Assembly (NCBI RefSeq): GCF_014697615.1
Contig: NZ_JACJSD010000018.1
Location: 1 to 64,000 of the forward strand
Origin: Nostoc sp. FACHB-280
Lineage (GTDB): Bacteria > Cyanobacteriota > Cyanobacteriia > Cyanobacteriales > Nostocaceae
Length of the DNA: 64,000 nucleotides
Direction of reading: 5' to 3'
The translations under genes and the position numbers were made by a program. Under the pieces are notes generated by a model that did not search any database, had not been told where the DNA came from, and worked only from the letters and a program-made list of their open reading frames with translations. Below are positions 53,711 to 63,392 of the stretch, one piece after another; within the stretch, counting starts at the first letter, position 1, and each line of letters begins with the position of its first letter.

Positions 53711-55888
53711 ATGACCCCACCAATTGTTAAACGCTATCTAATTGCATTCGAGAAGTACAAGTGGATTGGACTAGCTAGTTTTGGGCTAGTTGTTGTCGGG
53801 TCAACAGTGGTGGCTGTACAACCAGATCCACCAATAAATTACATAGGAGATGCAGCACTGACTTATAATCGTCCACCGGTTTCTTTTTCGCTGACGGGGA
53901 ATGAAATTCAGCAGCAAGGACAAGACTTAAGCGAGGCGGCTTTATTGTCAGATCAAATTATTGAAGCAGTGGCAACAAAGGTAAATGTTAAGCCCAGAAC
54001 TATTGGTGCAAGTATAGCTTTGAAGTTACCAGAAAAAGCCAAGGCGGGGGAAGTAGCATCGACAGTTATTGATCTGAAATATAAAGATACTGATCCAAAA
54101 CGCGCCCAAGAGGTGCTTCAGGAATTGATGCAAGCGATGATTAAGTTGAGTGCGGAGATTAATACCGGGCGATTAAGATCAATTATTCAAAAAATTGAAG
54201 AACGTATACCCCAGGCAAAGGCAGAATTACAAATAGCGGAAAAAAGATTAGAACAATACGATCGCCGGGAACGTCCGGCGATATTATCGGCAGAAAATGG
54301 TAGTCTCTTGGCAGCAATTACAAATAGCCAAAATCAACAACGGCAAATTCAATTAAATATTGCGGGGATTGATGCTCAAATTCTCAGTTTACGCAACAAG
54401 TTGGGTTTAGATGTCAATCAAGCTTATGTTTCTTCGGCTTTGAGTGCTGACCCCATTTTAGGTAATTTGCGAACACAGCTATATCAAACAGAATCGCAAA
54501 TCGCTTTGCTGCGGAAAGATTTACGCCCTGAACATCCGACGATGATTCAGTTATATCGCCAAAAAGAAGCCACAGAATTATTAATTCAACAACGTGCTAA
54601 TGAAGTGATTGGTGGCGGTGGTGCAGCCGCACCTTTTGCGGGAAATATTTCGGGAATTCGCGCCCAAAGTAACTTAGACCCAGCTAGACAAGGGTTAGCG
54701 AATCAAATGGTGACTTTGCAAACCCAACGCGACACTCTACAACAACAGTTGGCACAGCAAATCCGCGAGGAAGTCCGACTGCGGCAGGAGTATTCTTTAA
54801 TACCCAACAAACAATTAGAGCGATCGCGTTTAGAACAGGAAGTTGCCTTGAAAAAGGCGGTTTATGACCAAATGCAAGCCAAACTGACTGATTCTAAAAC
54901 CGCAGAGGCGGAAACTGTTAGCAGCTTAACTGTTGCTCGCTCACCATCGATTATTCCTGAACCTACGAAAGCCAAGAGTGTACCAGCTACTTTAGGGATT
55001 GGTGGTTTCTTGGGCTTGTTAGTAGGTGGTGGTGTGATATTTTTATTGGGTTCCCTTGAAGGGACTTTCAAAACCAAAGAAGATATCCGCGACAGCCTCA
55101 AACAACGGGAAGTTGTATTACTGGGTGAAATACCTTTAATGTCTGTGAATGATTTAGCTCCAGACACAGTACCAGTAGTATTTTCCCCCGATTCTCCATA
55201 TTTAGAGTTTTACGAAAAGTTCCGCAGTAATTTACGCCGTTTAGCAGGTAAAGACGTAAAAATACTTCTCATCGCTAGTACTGGCGCTCAAGAAGGTAAA
55301 ACAGTTAGTGCTTACAATTTGGGTGTAGCTTGCGCTCGTGCTGGTAAACGTACTTTGATTATTGAAACTGATTTGCGATCGCCTTCGCGGGCTGCATCCC
55401 TAAAAGTTAATCTCGACCCCGACGCGACTATTGAACCTTTGCGTTATTATGCCAGCTTGAGCGATTGCATTCGCTTAGTGCCGGATGTGGAAAATTTATA
55501 CATTATTCCTAGCCCTGGCCCTGTACGCCAATCACCAGCTATCATTGAATCTAGCGAAATGCGGCGGCTGATGGAAGATGCTCGTGAACGTTATGATTTG
55601 GTGATTTTAGATACCAGTCCTTTAAGTTACTCTAATGATCCTTTGTTGATTCAACCCTACAGTGATGGTATAGTCATGGTCGCCCGACCAAACTATACAC
55701 AAGAAAGTCTGTTAGGTGAAGCGATCGATCAATTACAAGAGGCCGAACTGGGGTTGTTGGGTGTAATTATCAACGGTGCTGATATTGAAGTTGCTTTACC
55801 CGACACTAAAGAACAATTATCAACCTCTTTGCCAGAACCAGAATCAGCCATTGTTGAAGAAGCTGACCAAGTTTCCGCAGGGAAGTAA
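53711..55888 (+). CDS. Wzc-like polysaccharide co-polymerase with BY-kinase domain
   Basis: A 725-residue protein of the Wzz/GumC type. Residues about 20-455 comprise a Wzz-like chain-length region with a first helix (WIGLASFGLVVVGSTVVAV, about 17-35), a long coiled-coil periplasmic part, and a second helix (ATLGIGGFLGLLVGGGVIFLLG, partly shown, about 430-450). The cytoplasmic kinase domain has Walker A STGAQEGKT, Walker A' LIIETDLRSPS and Walker B VILDTSP. The expected tyrosine cluster at the C-terminus is absent; the last 30 residues are acidic and Ser/Glu-rich. Controls polysaccharide length. Pairs with the Wza-like gene. Confidence 0.9.
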   Translation: MTPPIVKRYLIAFEKYKWIGLASFGLVVVGSTVVAVQPDPPINYIGDAALTYNRPPVSFSLTGNEIQQQGQDLSEAALLSDQIIEAVATKVNVKPRTIGASIALKLPEKAKAGEVASTVIDLKYKDTDPKRAQEVLQELMQAMIKLSAEINTGRLRSIIQKIEERIPQAKAELQIAEKRLEQYDRRERPAILSAENGSLLAAITNSQNQQRQIQLNIAGIDAQILSLRNKLGLDVNQAYVSSALSADPILGNLRTQLYQTESQIALLRKDLRPEHPTMIQLYRQKEATELLIQQRANEVIGGGGAAAPFAGNISGIRAQSNLDPARQGLANQMVTLQTQRDTLQQQLAQQIREEVRLRQEYSLIPNKQLERSRLEQEVALKKAVYDQMQAKLTDSKTAEAETVSSLTVARSPSIIPEPTKAKSVPATLGIGGFLGLLVGGGVIFLLGSLEGTFKTKEDIRDSLKQREVVLLGEIPLMSVNDLAPDTVPVVFSPDSPYLEFYEKFRSNLRRLAGKDVKILLIASTGAQEGKTVSAYNLGVACARAGKRTLIIETDLRSPSRAASLKVNLDPDATIEPLRYYASLSDCIRLVPDVENLYIIPSPGPVRQSPAIIESSEMRRLMEDARERYDLVILDTSPLSYSNDPLLIQPYSDGIVMVARPNYTQESLLGEAIDQLQEAELGLLGVIINGADIEVALPDTKEQLSTSLPEPESAIVEEADQVSAGK

Positions 55889-56005
55889 GAGTATACGGCG
55901 CAGAAAAAATTTTTACTGATCACTTTGCTAAAATTCAAGGGAAGTATGATGATCATGCTTCCCTGAGAATATGCTTGTAAGTAAACAAGCTAAATTAAAT
56001 TGATT

Positions 56006-56203
56006 TTAGTAAGCTAAAGTTTCTAAAGTTTCTCTTAAATACTTTTGTACTTGCTGTTCCAGGAGCAAATCTTGTAATTGGGTATTACGTTCTAGTTGCC
56101 AACGTTGGAAACCGGAACTGGCAGCGATCGCACATTTAAGGCTATACCAAATTTCGGTATCGGCGGGGTATTGACGATTACTAGCAGCAGAAGTTGGAGT
56201 CAT
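56006..56203 (-). CDS. small protein of unknown function, 65 aa
   Basis: A 65-residue hydrophilic, helical protein with DTEIWYSLKCAIAASSGFQR, QLERNTQLQDLLLEQQVQKY and a C-terminal LRETLETLAY. The pattern looks like a conserved small cyanobacterial ORF rather than chance coding; a GAGGAATAAGG segment precedes the ATG. No function can be assigned. Convergent with the Wzc-like gene and separate from the membrane protein 112 bp upstream. Confidence 0.65.
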   Translation of the reverse strand: MTPTSAASNRQYPADTEIWYSLKCAIAASSGFQRWQLERNTQLQDLLLEQQVQKYLRETLETLAY

Positions 56204-56314
56204 AGTCCCTTATTCCTCAACTTTAAAAGTTATGGCAGTTTTCGTTGTGAGCAAATACAACCTGTCTAAGCCAGACAGGGTATACTCTGTGAAATCTTGA
56301 TTAGGTTCTGATTT

Positions 56315-56944
56315 TTAGGGCTGCTGCGAGTTTCTATTACTCCCGATGAAGGATTGAAACAACCTGGGTAAAATTTGATTAACTTGCACCCCTAAAATAG
56401 TGAAATTATGCTTGATATTTTCTAAAGATAACGGTTCGAGGGCAGCAAATTCTGTGTCATTAGTCACTAAAATCCGCGCCACACTCACAGGAACTTGTAA
56501 AAATAAATTACTTGCTAAAAAAGCTAAAGCAGCTAAAAGTAAGCCTAAGCCATGCCACTGAGGCAAAAAGCTGACTAAATGTTGCAGATGGGGTACAACT
56601 TTGTAAAGCTGCCACAAGATGACAGTTAATATTATTGCTGCCACCAGAGACAACACTCGGTTTAACTTAGTATTAATTAAACAAAGTATCTTACGTTGTT
56701 GCTCGGTTAAATTTTCGGGTTTGAGAGCTATCCCTAAAAGAGAATATATATAAAATGGGCGGCGTAACTGCATCCATAACAATGGGGTAACGCCGACAGT
56801 GGCGACTAATAATAGTTCTCCCCACACCGGGAAGAGTGGCTCACCTATAGCCAAGAACAATAAGCACAAAACCAAAAAAAATGGTAGTGTCGCTAATCCA
56901 GCAATGTGAATCCACAATATAGGGTCAGAGCGAAACGAAGGCAT
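56315..56944 (-). CDS. membrane protein of the low-complexity-tail type
   Basis: A 209-residue integral membrane protein with four helices (around 10-35, 38-60, 92-112 and 128-150). The N-terminal sequence MPSFRSDPILWIHIAGLATL matches my recollection of a cyanobacterial family annotated low-complexity tail membrane protein, but the low-complexity C-terminal tail is not seen here; the C-terminus (SLENIKHNFTILGVQVNQIL) is short. Function unknown. Upstream is the STRR tract and then infB on the same strand. Confidence 0.7.
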   Translation of the reverse strand: MPSFRSDPILWIHIAGLATLPFFLVLCLLFLAIGEPLFPVWGELLLVATVGVTPLLWMQLRRPFYIYSLLGIALKPENLTEQQRKILCLINTKLNRVLSLVAAIILTVILWQLYKVVPHLQHLVSFLPQWHGLGLLLAALAFLASNLFLQVPVSVARILVTNDTEFAALEPLSLENIKHNFTILGVQVNQILPRLFQSFIGSNRNSQQP

Positions 56945-57058
56945 AGTTATAGTGCTGAGTGCTAAATTCTGAGTGCTGAGTTTGAAGTTTTGAGTGTCGA
57001 ACTAACTTAATTTTCAGTTCAACACACTTAAACTTAGATTTCAACTCAGCACTTAGTG
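56945..57058. repeat. CTGAGTG-type STRR tract after infB
   Basis: AGTGCTGAGTGCTAAATTCT followed by GAGTGCTGAGTTTGAAG and more, with an inverted copy near 57040 (AACTCAGCACTTAGTG). Same heptamer family as in nirA. It lies between infB and the membrane protein gene. Confidence 0.6.
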
Positions 57059-57065
57059 TTAACCA

Positions 57066-60000
57066 CTATCTTGTCAATGTGAGGGTACGACGTTTTGTCA
57101 CCATCTGGTAGGCTTCAATAATGTCGCCTTCTACCCAGTCATGGAATTTATCGACGTTAATACCGCATTCATAACCGGCATTGACTTCCCGAACATCGTC
57201 TTTGATCCGTTTGAGAGAATCAAGGACTCCTTCGTAGACGACTTTACCACCACGACGCACACGCAGTTTGCAGTTACGTACTAGTTTGCCAGACTGCACA
57301 TAACAGCCAGCAACGGCTCCTTTGCCAACTGGGAAAACAGCACGGACTTCGCACTGACCAAGAGCTTCTTCTACCAACTCTGGTTCCAGTAGACCTTCCA
57401 AGGCTCCTTGGATATCTTCGAGGAGTTTATAGATGATGTTATACTCCCGGACATCAACACCAGCCTCATCAGCAGCTTGTCTTGCGCCACTGGCGTAGGT
57501 AGTGTTAAAGCCAATGATGACTGCGTTACTCGCAGCAGCTAAGTCAATGTCTGTTTGGGTGATTTCCCCAGCTGATGCTAACAGCATCCGGATCTGCACT
57601 TCGTTTTGGGGTATTTGCTTCAGCGAACCAATAATCGCTTCTACAGAACCTTGCACGTCGGCTTTGAGAATTAAGTTGAGTTCTTTCAACTCGCCTTCTT
57701 GAGCTTGTGCCGATAGGGTGGTGAGGGTAACACGTCCCTGCAACAGTCGTGATAGACGTTGCTTGTCGGCGCGATCGCCTGCAATGGAACGAGCTTCTTT
57801 TTCGTTCTCGAAGACCTCGAATTCATCCCCAGCGGCGGGTACATCACTTAAACCCAACACCTCAACGGCGAAGGAAGGTGTGGCTGCTTCAACTCTCCGT
57901 CCACGATCATCAACCATTGCTCGGACTTTACCAAAGGCTGAACCTGCCACCAGCATATCTCCGACATGGAGACTACCGTTCTGAATCAACAAGGTAGCAA
58001 CTGCACCCTTGGCTTTATCCAGGTGAGCTTCAATAACAGTACCTTTTGCTAGGCGATCGGGGTTGGCTGAGAGTTCTTCAACTTCTGCCACCAATAGAAT
58101 CATTTCCAGAAGTGTATCAAGGTTCTCGCCCTTAATCGCACTGACTGGCACCATGATGGTTTCACCACCCCATTCTTCTGGGGTTAAGCCATATTGTGTC
58201 AATTCTTGTTTCACCCGGTCTGGTTGTGCGCCTTCTTTATCAATTTTGTTGATGGCGACAACAATTGGCACTTCTGCGGCTTGAGCGTGGCTGATGGCTT
58301 CAATTGTTTGGGGACGCACACCATCATCGGCTGCTACAACCAAGATGGCGATATCTGTCACCCTCGCGCCTCTAGCCCGCATCGCCGTGAAGGCTTCGTG
58401 ACCAGGAGTATCTAAGAAGACAATCTGATGCAGCTTACTGTCATGTTCGATGTCCACATGGTATGCACCGATGTGTTGGGTAATACCGCCTGCTTCTCCA
58501 GCCGCGACTTTGGTTTTGCGAATCGAGTCGAGTAGGGTAGTTTTCCCGTGGTCTACGTGACCCATGATGGTGACAACTGGCGGACGACGAATGAGATGTT
58601 CTAAATCTGCCACGTCGATCATTTCTGTGACTTTCCGCGCTTCTGCTTCTGGTTCGGCGGTTTCTACTTCTACTTCTAACTCTTTAGCTACCAAGGTAAT
58701 GGTCGGAATATCCAAATTTTGGGTGATACTCACTGCCATACCTTTGAGGAACAGGATTTTCACAATCTCTGTATCCGCCACTACCAATTCGTTGGCAAGT
58801 TCCTGCACAGTCATCGGGCCTGTGACCACGATTTTGGCTGGGCGTTCGCGTTTTGGCTCTGCTTCTGGACGACGGTTCTGCTCACCGCGATTTGAGCTAG
58901 TTCTCTTGCCTTTAACAGTTGGTGAAGCTACAGATGTGGCTGCTGTTTGGGCTGGTCGAGCTGCTTTTGGTTTTGGCGGACGAGCAATAGAAAGAGTTGC
59001 CTGGATGGTAGCTGGGATTTCTAGACCTTCTTCTTCTAGGAGATCATCATCTTCAAAGTCATCATCCAGAATTGGTTTGACCCGCTTGCCTTTAGGGCCG
59101 CCTTTGCCTAATTTCTCTTTAACTTCGTCGATGATTTCTTCTTCTTGCCATTTTTTGCCACCTTTGGCTAGACGAGGTGGTGTTGGCCGTTTTAAGTCTA
59201 AGAGTTCAGGAACGACAGGATCATCATCAACTCCGAGTTTGCCTGTGGCTGCACCTGTGGGACGACTTGGTGGAGTTGCCAAGGGTACAGTCGCCGCAGG
59301 TTCTGATGGACGCATCGGTCTTTGGGGACGTGGTACATCTCCTGAACCTGGAGCTGAGGGTCGATTTGCCCGCTGTTCTGATTTGACTGGCCCTGAGTTC
59401 TGACGACTTTGTTTGGGTGCTGGCCCTGCTGATGAGTCTGAGTGAGACTGAGATGGTTTACCAGCCTTGGTGGGTTTATTGGGGCTATTTTGGTCGCGAT
59501 CGCGCTTCAGTATCGGTTTTTCTGCCGTACTTGACCCACCATTAACTGCGGGTTTTTCTGCCTCTGGTCTGGCAGGTGGCGCAGATAATTGCGGTTTTTG
59601 TGGTTTTTCTGGCCTTGGCTTGTGCGAAGGCGCTCTTTCTGGTTTTTCCGCTGCTGGGTTTTCTGCTAAGGGCGTATTCGGTTTTTGAGGTGCATCTGTG
59701 ACAGCAGGTGCTTGTGAGTTCTCAGATTGATTCCGGGGTACTGGTTTGGTTGGTGCCGTCGGCTTCATGGATGAGACTGGTGTAGCGAAGGGCCGTGGAG
59801 GTGCTGGAGAATTGACTTCAGAAGAAGCTGATTGATTATGATTAGCAACTGATGCCTCTGGGGCATTGGTGTTAGGATTTCTCAATATTTTGGGTTTACG
59901 AATTTCCAAAATTTGTTGTTTGTGTGGTGGTGGTGCAGGTCGGCTATGAGAGCCAGTTTGGTGTGAATTTGGTTTGGGGGTGTTTGTTCCTAGTTCTCTT

Positions 60001-60188
60001 TTAGGTGTTCCATTCGTTACTGCCAACTTTTCGGCAGCCGTCCGGATTCGTTCTGCCTCTGATTCTGAAATTGTGCTGCTATGGCTTTTGACCGCAATAT
60101 TGAGCTGGTCGCAAATTGCTAATAGCTCTTTGTTATCCAAATTCAATTCCTTTGATAATTCATAAATTCTAACTTTGCCGTTGTTCAT
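57066..60188 (-). CDS. infB: translation initiation factor IF-2
   Basis: IF-2 delivers initiator tRNA to the 30S subunit and hydrolyses GTP. The 1040-residue protein has a long low-complexity N-terminal half (about 60-460) rich in Pro, Lys and Ala, and a conserved C-terminal half. The G domain shows [12 protein letters not shown] (G1), LDTPGHEAF (G3) and NKIDKEG (G4), followed by domains II-IV with the [19 protein letters not shown] and [17 protein letters not shown] segments. Final gene of the rimP-nusA-ylxR-infB unit, 476 bp after ylxR. Open frames on the plus strand across it are shadows. Confidence 0.97.
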   Translation of the reverse strand: MNNGKVRIYELSKELNLDNKELLAICDQLNIAVKSHSSTISESEAERIRTAAEKLAVTNGTPKRELGTNTPKPNSHQTGSHSRPAPPPHKQQILEIRKPKILRNPNTNAPEASVANHNQSASSEVNSPAPPRPFATPVSSMKPTAPTKPVPRNQSENSQAPAVTDAPQKPNTPLAENPAAEKPERAPSHKPRPEKPQKPQLSAPPARPEAEKPAVNGGSSTAEKPILKRDRDQNSPNKPTKAGKPSQSHSDSSAGPAPKQSRQNSGPVKSEQRANRPSAPGSGDVPRPQRPMRPSEPAATVPLATPPSRPTGAATGKLGVDDDPVVPELLDLKRPTPPRLAKGGKKWQEEEIIDEVKEKLGKGGPKGKRVKPILDDDFEDDDLLEEEGLEIPATIQATLSIARPPKPKAARPAQTAATSVASPTVKGKRTSSNRGEQNRRPEAEPKRERPAKIVVTGPMTVQELANELVVADTEIVKILFLKGMAVSITQNLDIPTITLVAKELEVEVETAEPEAEARKVTEMIDVADLEHLIRRPPVVTIMGHVDHGKTTLLDSIRKTKVAAGEAGGITQHIGAYHVDIEHDSKLHQIVFLDTPGHEAFTAMRARGARVTDIAILVVAADDGVRPQTIEAISHAQAAEVPIVVAINKIDKEGAQPDRVKQELTQYGLTPEEWGGETIMVPVSAIKGENLDTLLEMILLVAEVEELSANPDRLAKGTVIEAHLDKAKGAVATLLIQNGSLHVGDMLVAGSAFGKVRAMVDDRGRRVEAATPSFAVEVLGLSDVPAAGDEFEVFENEKEARSIAGDRADKQRLSRLLQGRVTLTTLSAQAQEGELKELNLILKADVQGSVEAIIGSLKQIPQNEVQIRMLLASAGEITQTDIDLAAASNAVIIGFNTTYASGARQAADEAGVDVREYNIIYKLLEDIQGALEGLLEPELVEEALGQCEVRAVFPVGKGAVAGCYVQSGKLVRNCKLRVRRGGKVVYEGVLDSLKRIKDDVREVNAGYECGINVDKFHDWVEGDIIEAYQMVTKRRTLTLTR

Positions 60189-60664
60189 CCACTCTTCCCC
60201 TTTAATTTACAGTTTTTTGGCGGATGGTTGCCTGGGAGTGCGACATCTCCATCCTTAGATCACTGTTTTTCGGTTGCCCTTGGTATTTTTGCCGGTGCCT
60301 CCAATCAGGAAAGAGAGATGTTTCAGGTTAATGTTGGCATCTGTGCCAAATCTGGCTGTTGACTGGCTCCCATAAAAGTTTTGTTAATAAAAAAAATTTA
60401 TTGGAACTTGTGATGCCGAACTGCGCCTGATCGCTACCAGGTTGCCATTCTGTAGTTTTTTGTTTTGCTGATTCTGAGTCTTCCACAACACAATCGAGTA
60501 AAACTTTTTGGGAGTATTGCTGCGTTCCTTGTTCAAAGGCTCGCTGACAAACTACACCTACTTACTATTTTGGCACTAACCCCAACAATTGCAGAGGGTG
60601 TGTTTGGAGCGCGAACAGTTCGGCTTTAGGCACAATCCTCTGGGGATTACCGCCACCAAGTTTT
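60189..60664. other. 476-bp gap between ylxR and infB
   Basis: Unusually long for an internal operon junction. Minus-strand frames are short. No ribosomal L7Ae-like gene, as found here in some other bacteria, was recognised. It may hold an internal promoter for infB. Confidence 0.5.
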
Positions 60665-60940
60665 TCAACCTGATATTTGATTTTGGTGATGACTTGGGGC
60701 TAGACGCTGCCACAATGTTTGATACAGTGTTTCTGGCACTGATGCTTGTAGCGATCGCCCTAATCTATTCTTTTTTTGTGCCGCTTGCAAACAAGTCACT
60801 TGCGGACAAAGATAGGCAGAACGCCCCATGCCCTCATCTAATTGTACCTTTCCAGATGGAAAGACGCGGACAATCCGCCAAAAGTCTTGCTTTAAGCCGA
60901 CTTCGCGGCAACTAATACAACGCCGATAATTCGGTTTCAT
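60665..60940 (-). CDS. YlxR family RNA-binding protein
   Basis: A 91-residue basic protein of the YlxR (DUF448) family, found with nusA and infB in many bacteria. The motifs RRCISCREVGLKQDFWRIVR and GRSAYLCPQVTCLQAAQKKN are characteristic. YlxR is a nucleic-acid-binding protein reported to influence RNase P or transcription; precise role here unknown. It follows nusA after 332 bp on the same strand. The plus-strand frame at 60589-60915 is a shadow. Confidence 0.9.
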   Translation of the reverse strand: MKPNYRRCISCREVGLKQDFWRIVRVFPSGKVQLDEGMGRSAYLCPQVTCLQAAQKKNRLGRSLQASVPETLYQTLWQRLAPSHHQNQISG

Positions 60941-61272
60941 CAGTTTTTTCTAGGCATGAAGTCCAACAATTTGGGATTTTGAATTTACCTCCCTAATGAA
61001 TAATCATGGCTGAACCGGAATTTTAAATTTTTTATTAATTCCATCAGCAAATTATGACTCAGTAGTTTTATAGCAAAATTAAGCTAGTACAGCTAATCTT
61101 TTACTAATACCTCATTTTTTCTCAAGTAATTATTAAAACTCTTACTGAGCTAAATATTAGCAGAACTATAGCCATCCTATTTGATTCCTTAAGTACTGCT
61201 TAAGGCAGGTAATAGGCAGTAGATTTGTTGGTAATTTCTACTAGACTGCTATTTCTCAAGCAAGCTCATCTG
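60941..61272. other. 332-bp gap between nusA and ylxR
   Basis: AT-rich DNA without a recognisable gene, hairpin terminator or repeat. Confidence 0.45.
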
Positions 61273-62586
61273 TTACTCTTCTTCATCCAGATCAAAAGAT
61301 TCATCTTCTAATTCTTGTTGATTCTCTGCCTCTAATTCTTCTAATTCCAGATCATCATCTTCTAATTCGATGTCATCTTGCTCTAGTTCCATTTGTTCTT
61401 GCTCTAGTTGAGCTTGGGCGCGGGCTGCGGCAAATTTCGCATCTTCGCCAGCATGGTCGTACTTGGCTTTATCTTTAATATCAATTTTCCAACCTGTTAA
61501 GCGAGCTGCGAGGCGGACGTTTTGACCTTCTTTACCAATTGCCAAGCTCAGTTGGTCTTCGGCTACTAAGACGTGAGTTTGCCGCGTTTCCGGATCCATC
61601 AGGCGGACTTCATCTACTCTTGCTGGACTTAAGGCGTTAGCAATGTATGTGGCTGGATCTGGCGACCAACGAATTACATCGATTTTTTCACCGCGGAGTT
61701 CATTTACTACTACTTGAATGCGTGATCCCCGTGCGCCAATACAAGCACCTACTGGGTCAACATCTCGATCTAAGGTATCTACGGCGATTTTAGTCCGGGG
61801 GCCAACATAACGCGATGGTGGATTTGCTTCCCGCGCCACAGCAACTATTCGCACCACTTCATCTTCAATTTCTGGGACTTCGTTGGCAAACAAATAAACT
61901 ACCAACCCAGCATCAGCACGAGATACTAAAAGTTGTGGCCCCCGTTGTTGACCTTGGGAAACTTTCTTTAGGTAGACCTTGAAGGTAGCATTGGCACGAT
62001 AATTATCGTTTGGTAGCTGTTCTCGTTTTGGTAATTCAGCTTCTACTTCTGGCTGACCAAAAGTACTGCTAACTGCCAAAATTACCGATTGTCTCTCAAA
62101 GCGTAGGACTCTGGCTTGCAATACAGTTCCTTCCAAGTCTTGGAACTCTTCTTGCACCATTTGACGTTGTTGATCCCGTAATTTTTGCGCTAGGACTTGT
62201 TTGGTTTGCATGGCAGCCATGCGTCCAAATTCGCCTTGATCGGGAGTGACATCTAAAACTACAGAATCACCTAATTGAGCTTCTGGCGCGACTTGCTGCA
62301 CTTCGTCTAAAGAAATTTGATGGTCGCTGTTGTTAACTTCTTCAACGATGGTTTTTGTAGAAAGGACGCGAAATCCTTCTTCATCAATGTCGAGTTCAAC
62401 TTCAAAATTATCAAAGTAATCTTCATCAAATTGCCTGCGTTCTAAATTTTGAGCGCGGCGATAACGTTCATAACCTTTGAGCAGTGCTTCTCTAATGGCT
62501 GATTGCACTGCTAACCGCGGTAAATTTCGCTCCCGACTAATACTTTCAATTAATTCTTTTAATCCTGGTAGACTAACCATTGACAT
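61273..62586 (-). CDS. nusA: transcription elongation/termination factor NusA
   Basis: NusA binds RNA polymerase and modulates pausing and termination. From the ATG at 62586 (AAAGGAG site seven bases upstream; a TTG at 62592 is less likely) there are 437 residues. The N-terminal domain (MSMVSLPGLKELIE) is followed by S1 and KH domains: IGARGSRIQVVVNELRGEK and LAIGKEGQNVRLAARLTG. The C-terminal tail (about 395-437) is an acidic Glu/Asp/Leu-rich extension that is common in cyanobacterial NusA. Follows rimP after 147 bp. Confidence 0.96.
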   Translation of the reverse strand: MSMVSLPGLKELIESISRERNLPRLAVQSAIREALLKGYERYRRAQNLERRQFDEDYFDNFEVELDIDEEGFRVLSTKTIVEEVNNSDHQISLDEVQQVAPEAQLGDSVVLDVTPDQGEFGRMAAMQTKQVLAQKLRDQQRQMVQEEFQDLEGTVLQARVLRFERQSVILAVSSTFGQPEVEAELPKREQLPNDNYRANATFKVYLKKVSQGQQRGPQLLVSRADAGLVVYLFANEVPEIEDEVVRIVAVAREANPPSRYVGPRTKIAVDTLDRDVDPVGACIGARGSRIQVVVNELRGEKIDVIRWSPDPATYIANALSPARVDEVRLMDPETRQTHVLVAEDQLSLAIGKEGQNVRLAARLTGWKIDIKDKAKYDHAGEDAKFAAARAQAQLEQEQMELEQDDIELEDDDLELEELEAENQQELEDESFDLDEEE

Positions 62587-62604
62587 AAGCAATCTCCTTT
62601 AAAA

Positions 62605-62732
62605 ATAAGGGAATAGGGTCTAGGGTTGAGAAGATAGAAAGTTAAAATTGAGCATTAACGAATAGGGATTAGAGAAAAGATTGACTCTAGTCCCTAGTCC
62701 CTAGCCTCTAATCTCTAGACCCTAATCCCCCG
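62605..62732. repeat. CTAG-type STRR tract between rimP and nusA
   Basis: GGGAATAGGGTCTAGGGTTG at one end and CTCTAGACCCTAATCCCC at the other, with CCCTAGTCCCTAGCCTC in the middle. The arms GGGTCTAG and CTAGACCC are complementary and could form a long hairpin inside the transcript. Confidence 0.55.
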
Positions 62733-62733
62733 T

Positions 62734-63195
62734 TTATCGACGTTCGTCTAGTTGCACCCTAGTAATGAGAGAACGAGGAATCTCTACTACCCGACCCTTT
62801 TGATTTAAATAAATTTTGGTTTCATCCCGGCGAATCAACTGACCATTCCACTCTGTTTGTCCTTCGTGGGGTGGCGAGGTGGAAACAATCACGGGAAATC
62901 CTTTGAAGGAGATAAATTCCCGGTCAGTTACCAATTGGCGCGAAATACCTGGACTAGACACCTCCAAGACATAGGCATCTGGAATGATCTCCGCTGCATC
63001 TAAGCAGGTTTCTAAAGCGCGGCTCATCCTTTCACAATCATCCAAACCAGTATCTTGCTGGGGATTACGGATGTCTACCCGCAATACTGGTGGACGTTGG
63101 TTAGTGTGAAAAACTGCGCCAACGACTTCTAATCCCAGTTGTTCTGCTACTGGTGTCGCCAAATCGATAATTTGTGGGACTAACGGATGAGTCAT
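62734..63195 (-). CDS. rimP: ribosome maturation factor RimP
   Basis: RimP helps 30S subunit assembly. From the ATG at 63195 ([20 protein letters not shown]) the protein has 153 residues. An earlier start at 63231 would add 12 residues encoded by the hairpin itself and is unlikely. Conserved blocks are [27 protein letters not shown] and [13 protein letters not shown]. First gene of the rimP-nusA-ylxR-infB unit. A terminator-like hairpin lies directly upstream (63209-63233). Confidence 0.93.
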   Translation of the reverse strand: MTHPLVPQIIDLATPVAEQLGLEVVGAVFHTNQRPPVLRVDIRNPQQDTGLDDCERMSRALETCLDAAEIIPDAYVLEVSSPGISRQLVTDREFISFKGFPVIVSTSPPHEGQTEWNGQLIRRDETKIYLNQKGRVVEIPRSLITRVQLDERR

Positions 63196-63208
63196 GCGAA
63201 ATTTCAAT

Positions 63209-63233
63209 AAAAAAAGTGGGCTTCGACCCACTT
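63209..63233 (-). promoter_or_regulatory. intrinsic terminator hairpin in the rimP leader (possible attenuator)
   Basis: On the minus strand AAGTGGG (63227-63233), loop TCGAAG and CCCACTT (63214-63220) are followed by a run of T residues to 63209. The run ends about 14 bases before the rimP ATG. A smaller hairpin CGAACT/AGTTCG (63269-63286) lies upstream. If transcription starts upstream, this may terminate it before rimP, giving attenuation. Confidence 0.65.
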
Positions 63234-63296
63234 CCTGCGATAGGGATATCTTCCAAGAAGTCTTGTAACGAACTGATGATAGTTCGCCCTAAATTG

Positions 63297-63323
63297 AGTG
63301 TAGCGCATTTCTCTAAGAGTCAA
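63297..63323 (-). promoter_or_regulatory. candidate rimP operon promoter
   Basis: TTGACT (63318-63323) and TACACT (63297-63302) with a 15-bp spacer, or ATTGAC with a 16-bp spacer, on the minus strand. The spacer is short, so support is moderate. Predicted start near 63290, about 95 bases before the start codon. Confidence 0.4.
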
Positions 63324-63392
63324 TAGTTAAATGGTCATTTGTTATTAGTCAGTGGTCAATAGTCAAAAGGCACGAAGATAAAATTTAACACT

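Noticed and set aside
58564-59403. 279-codon frame opposite infB
   Set aside because: Antisense to the low-complexity region of IF-2, Ser/Arg/Gly-rich composition caused by codon bias, no ribosome site.
60589-60915. 108-codon plus-strand frame
   Set aside because: Lies antisense to ylxR and part of its gap; the YlxR frame has clear family motifs.
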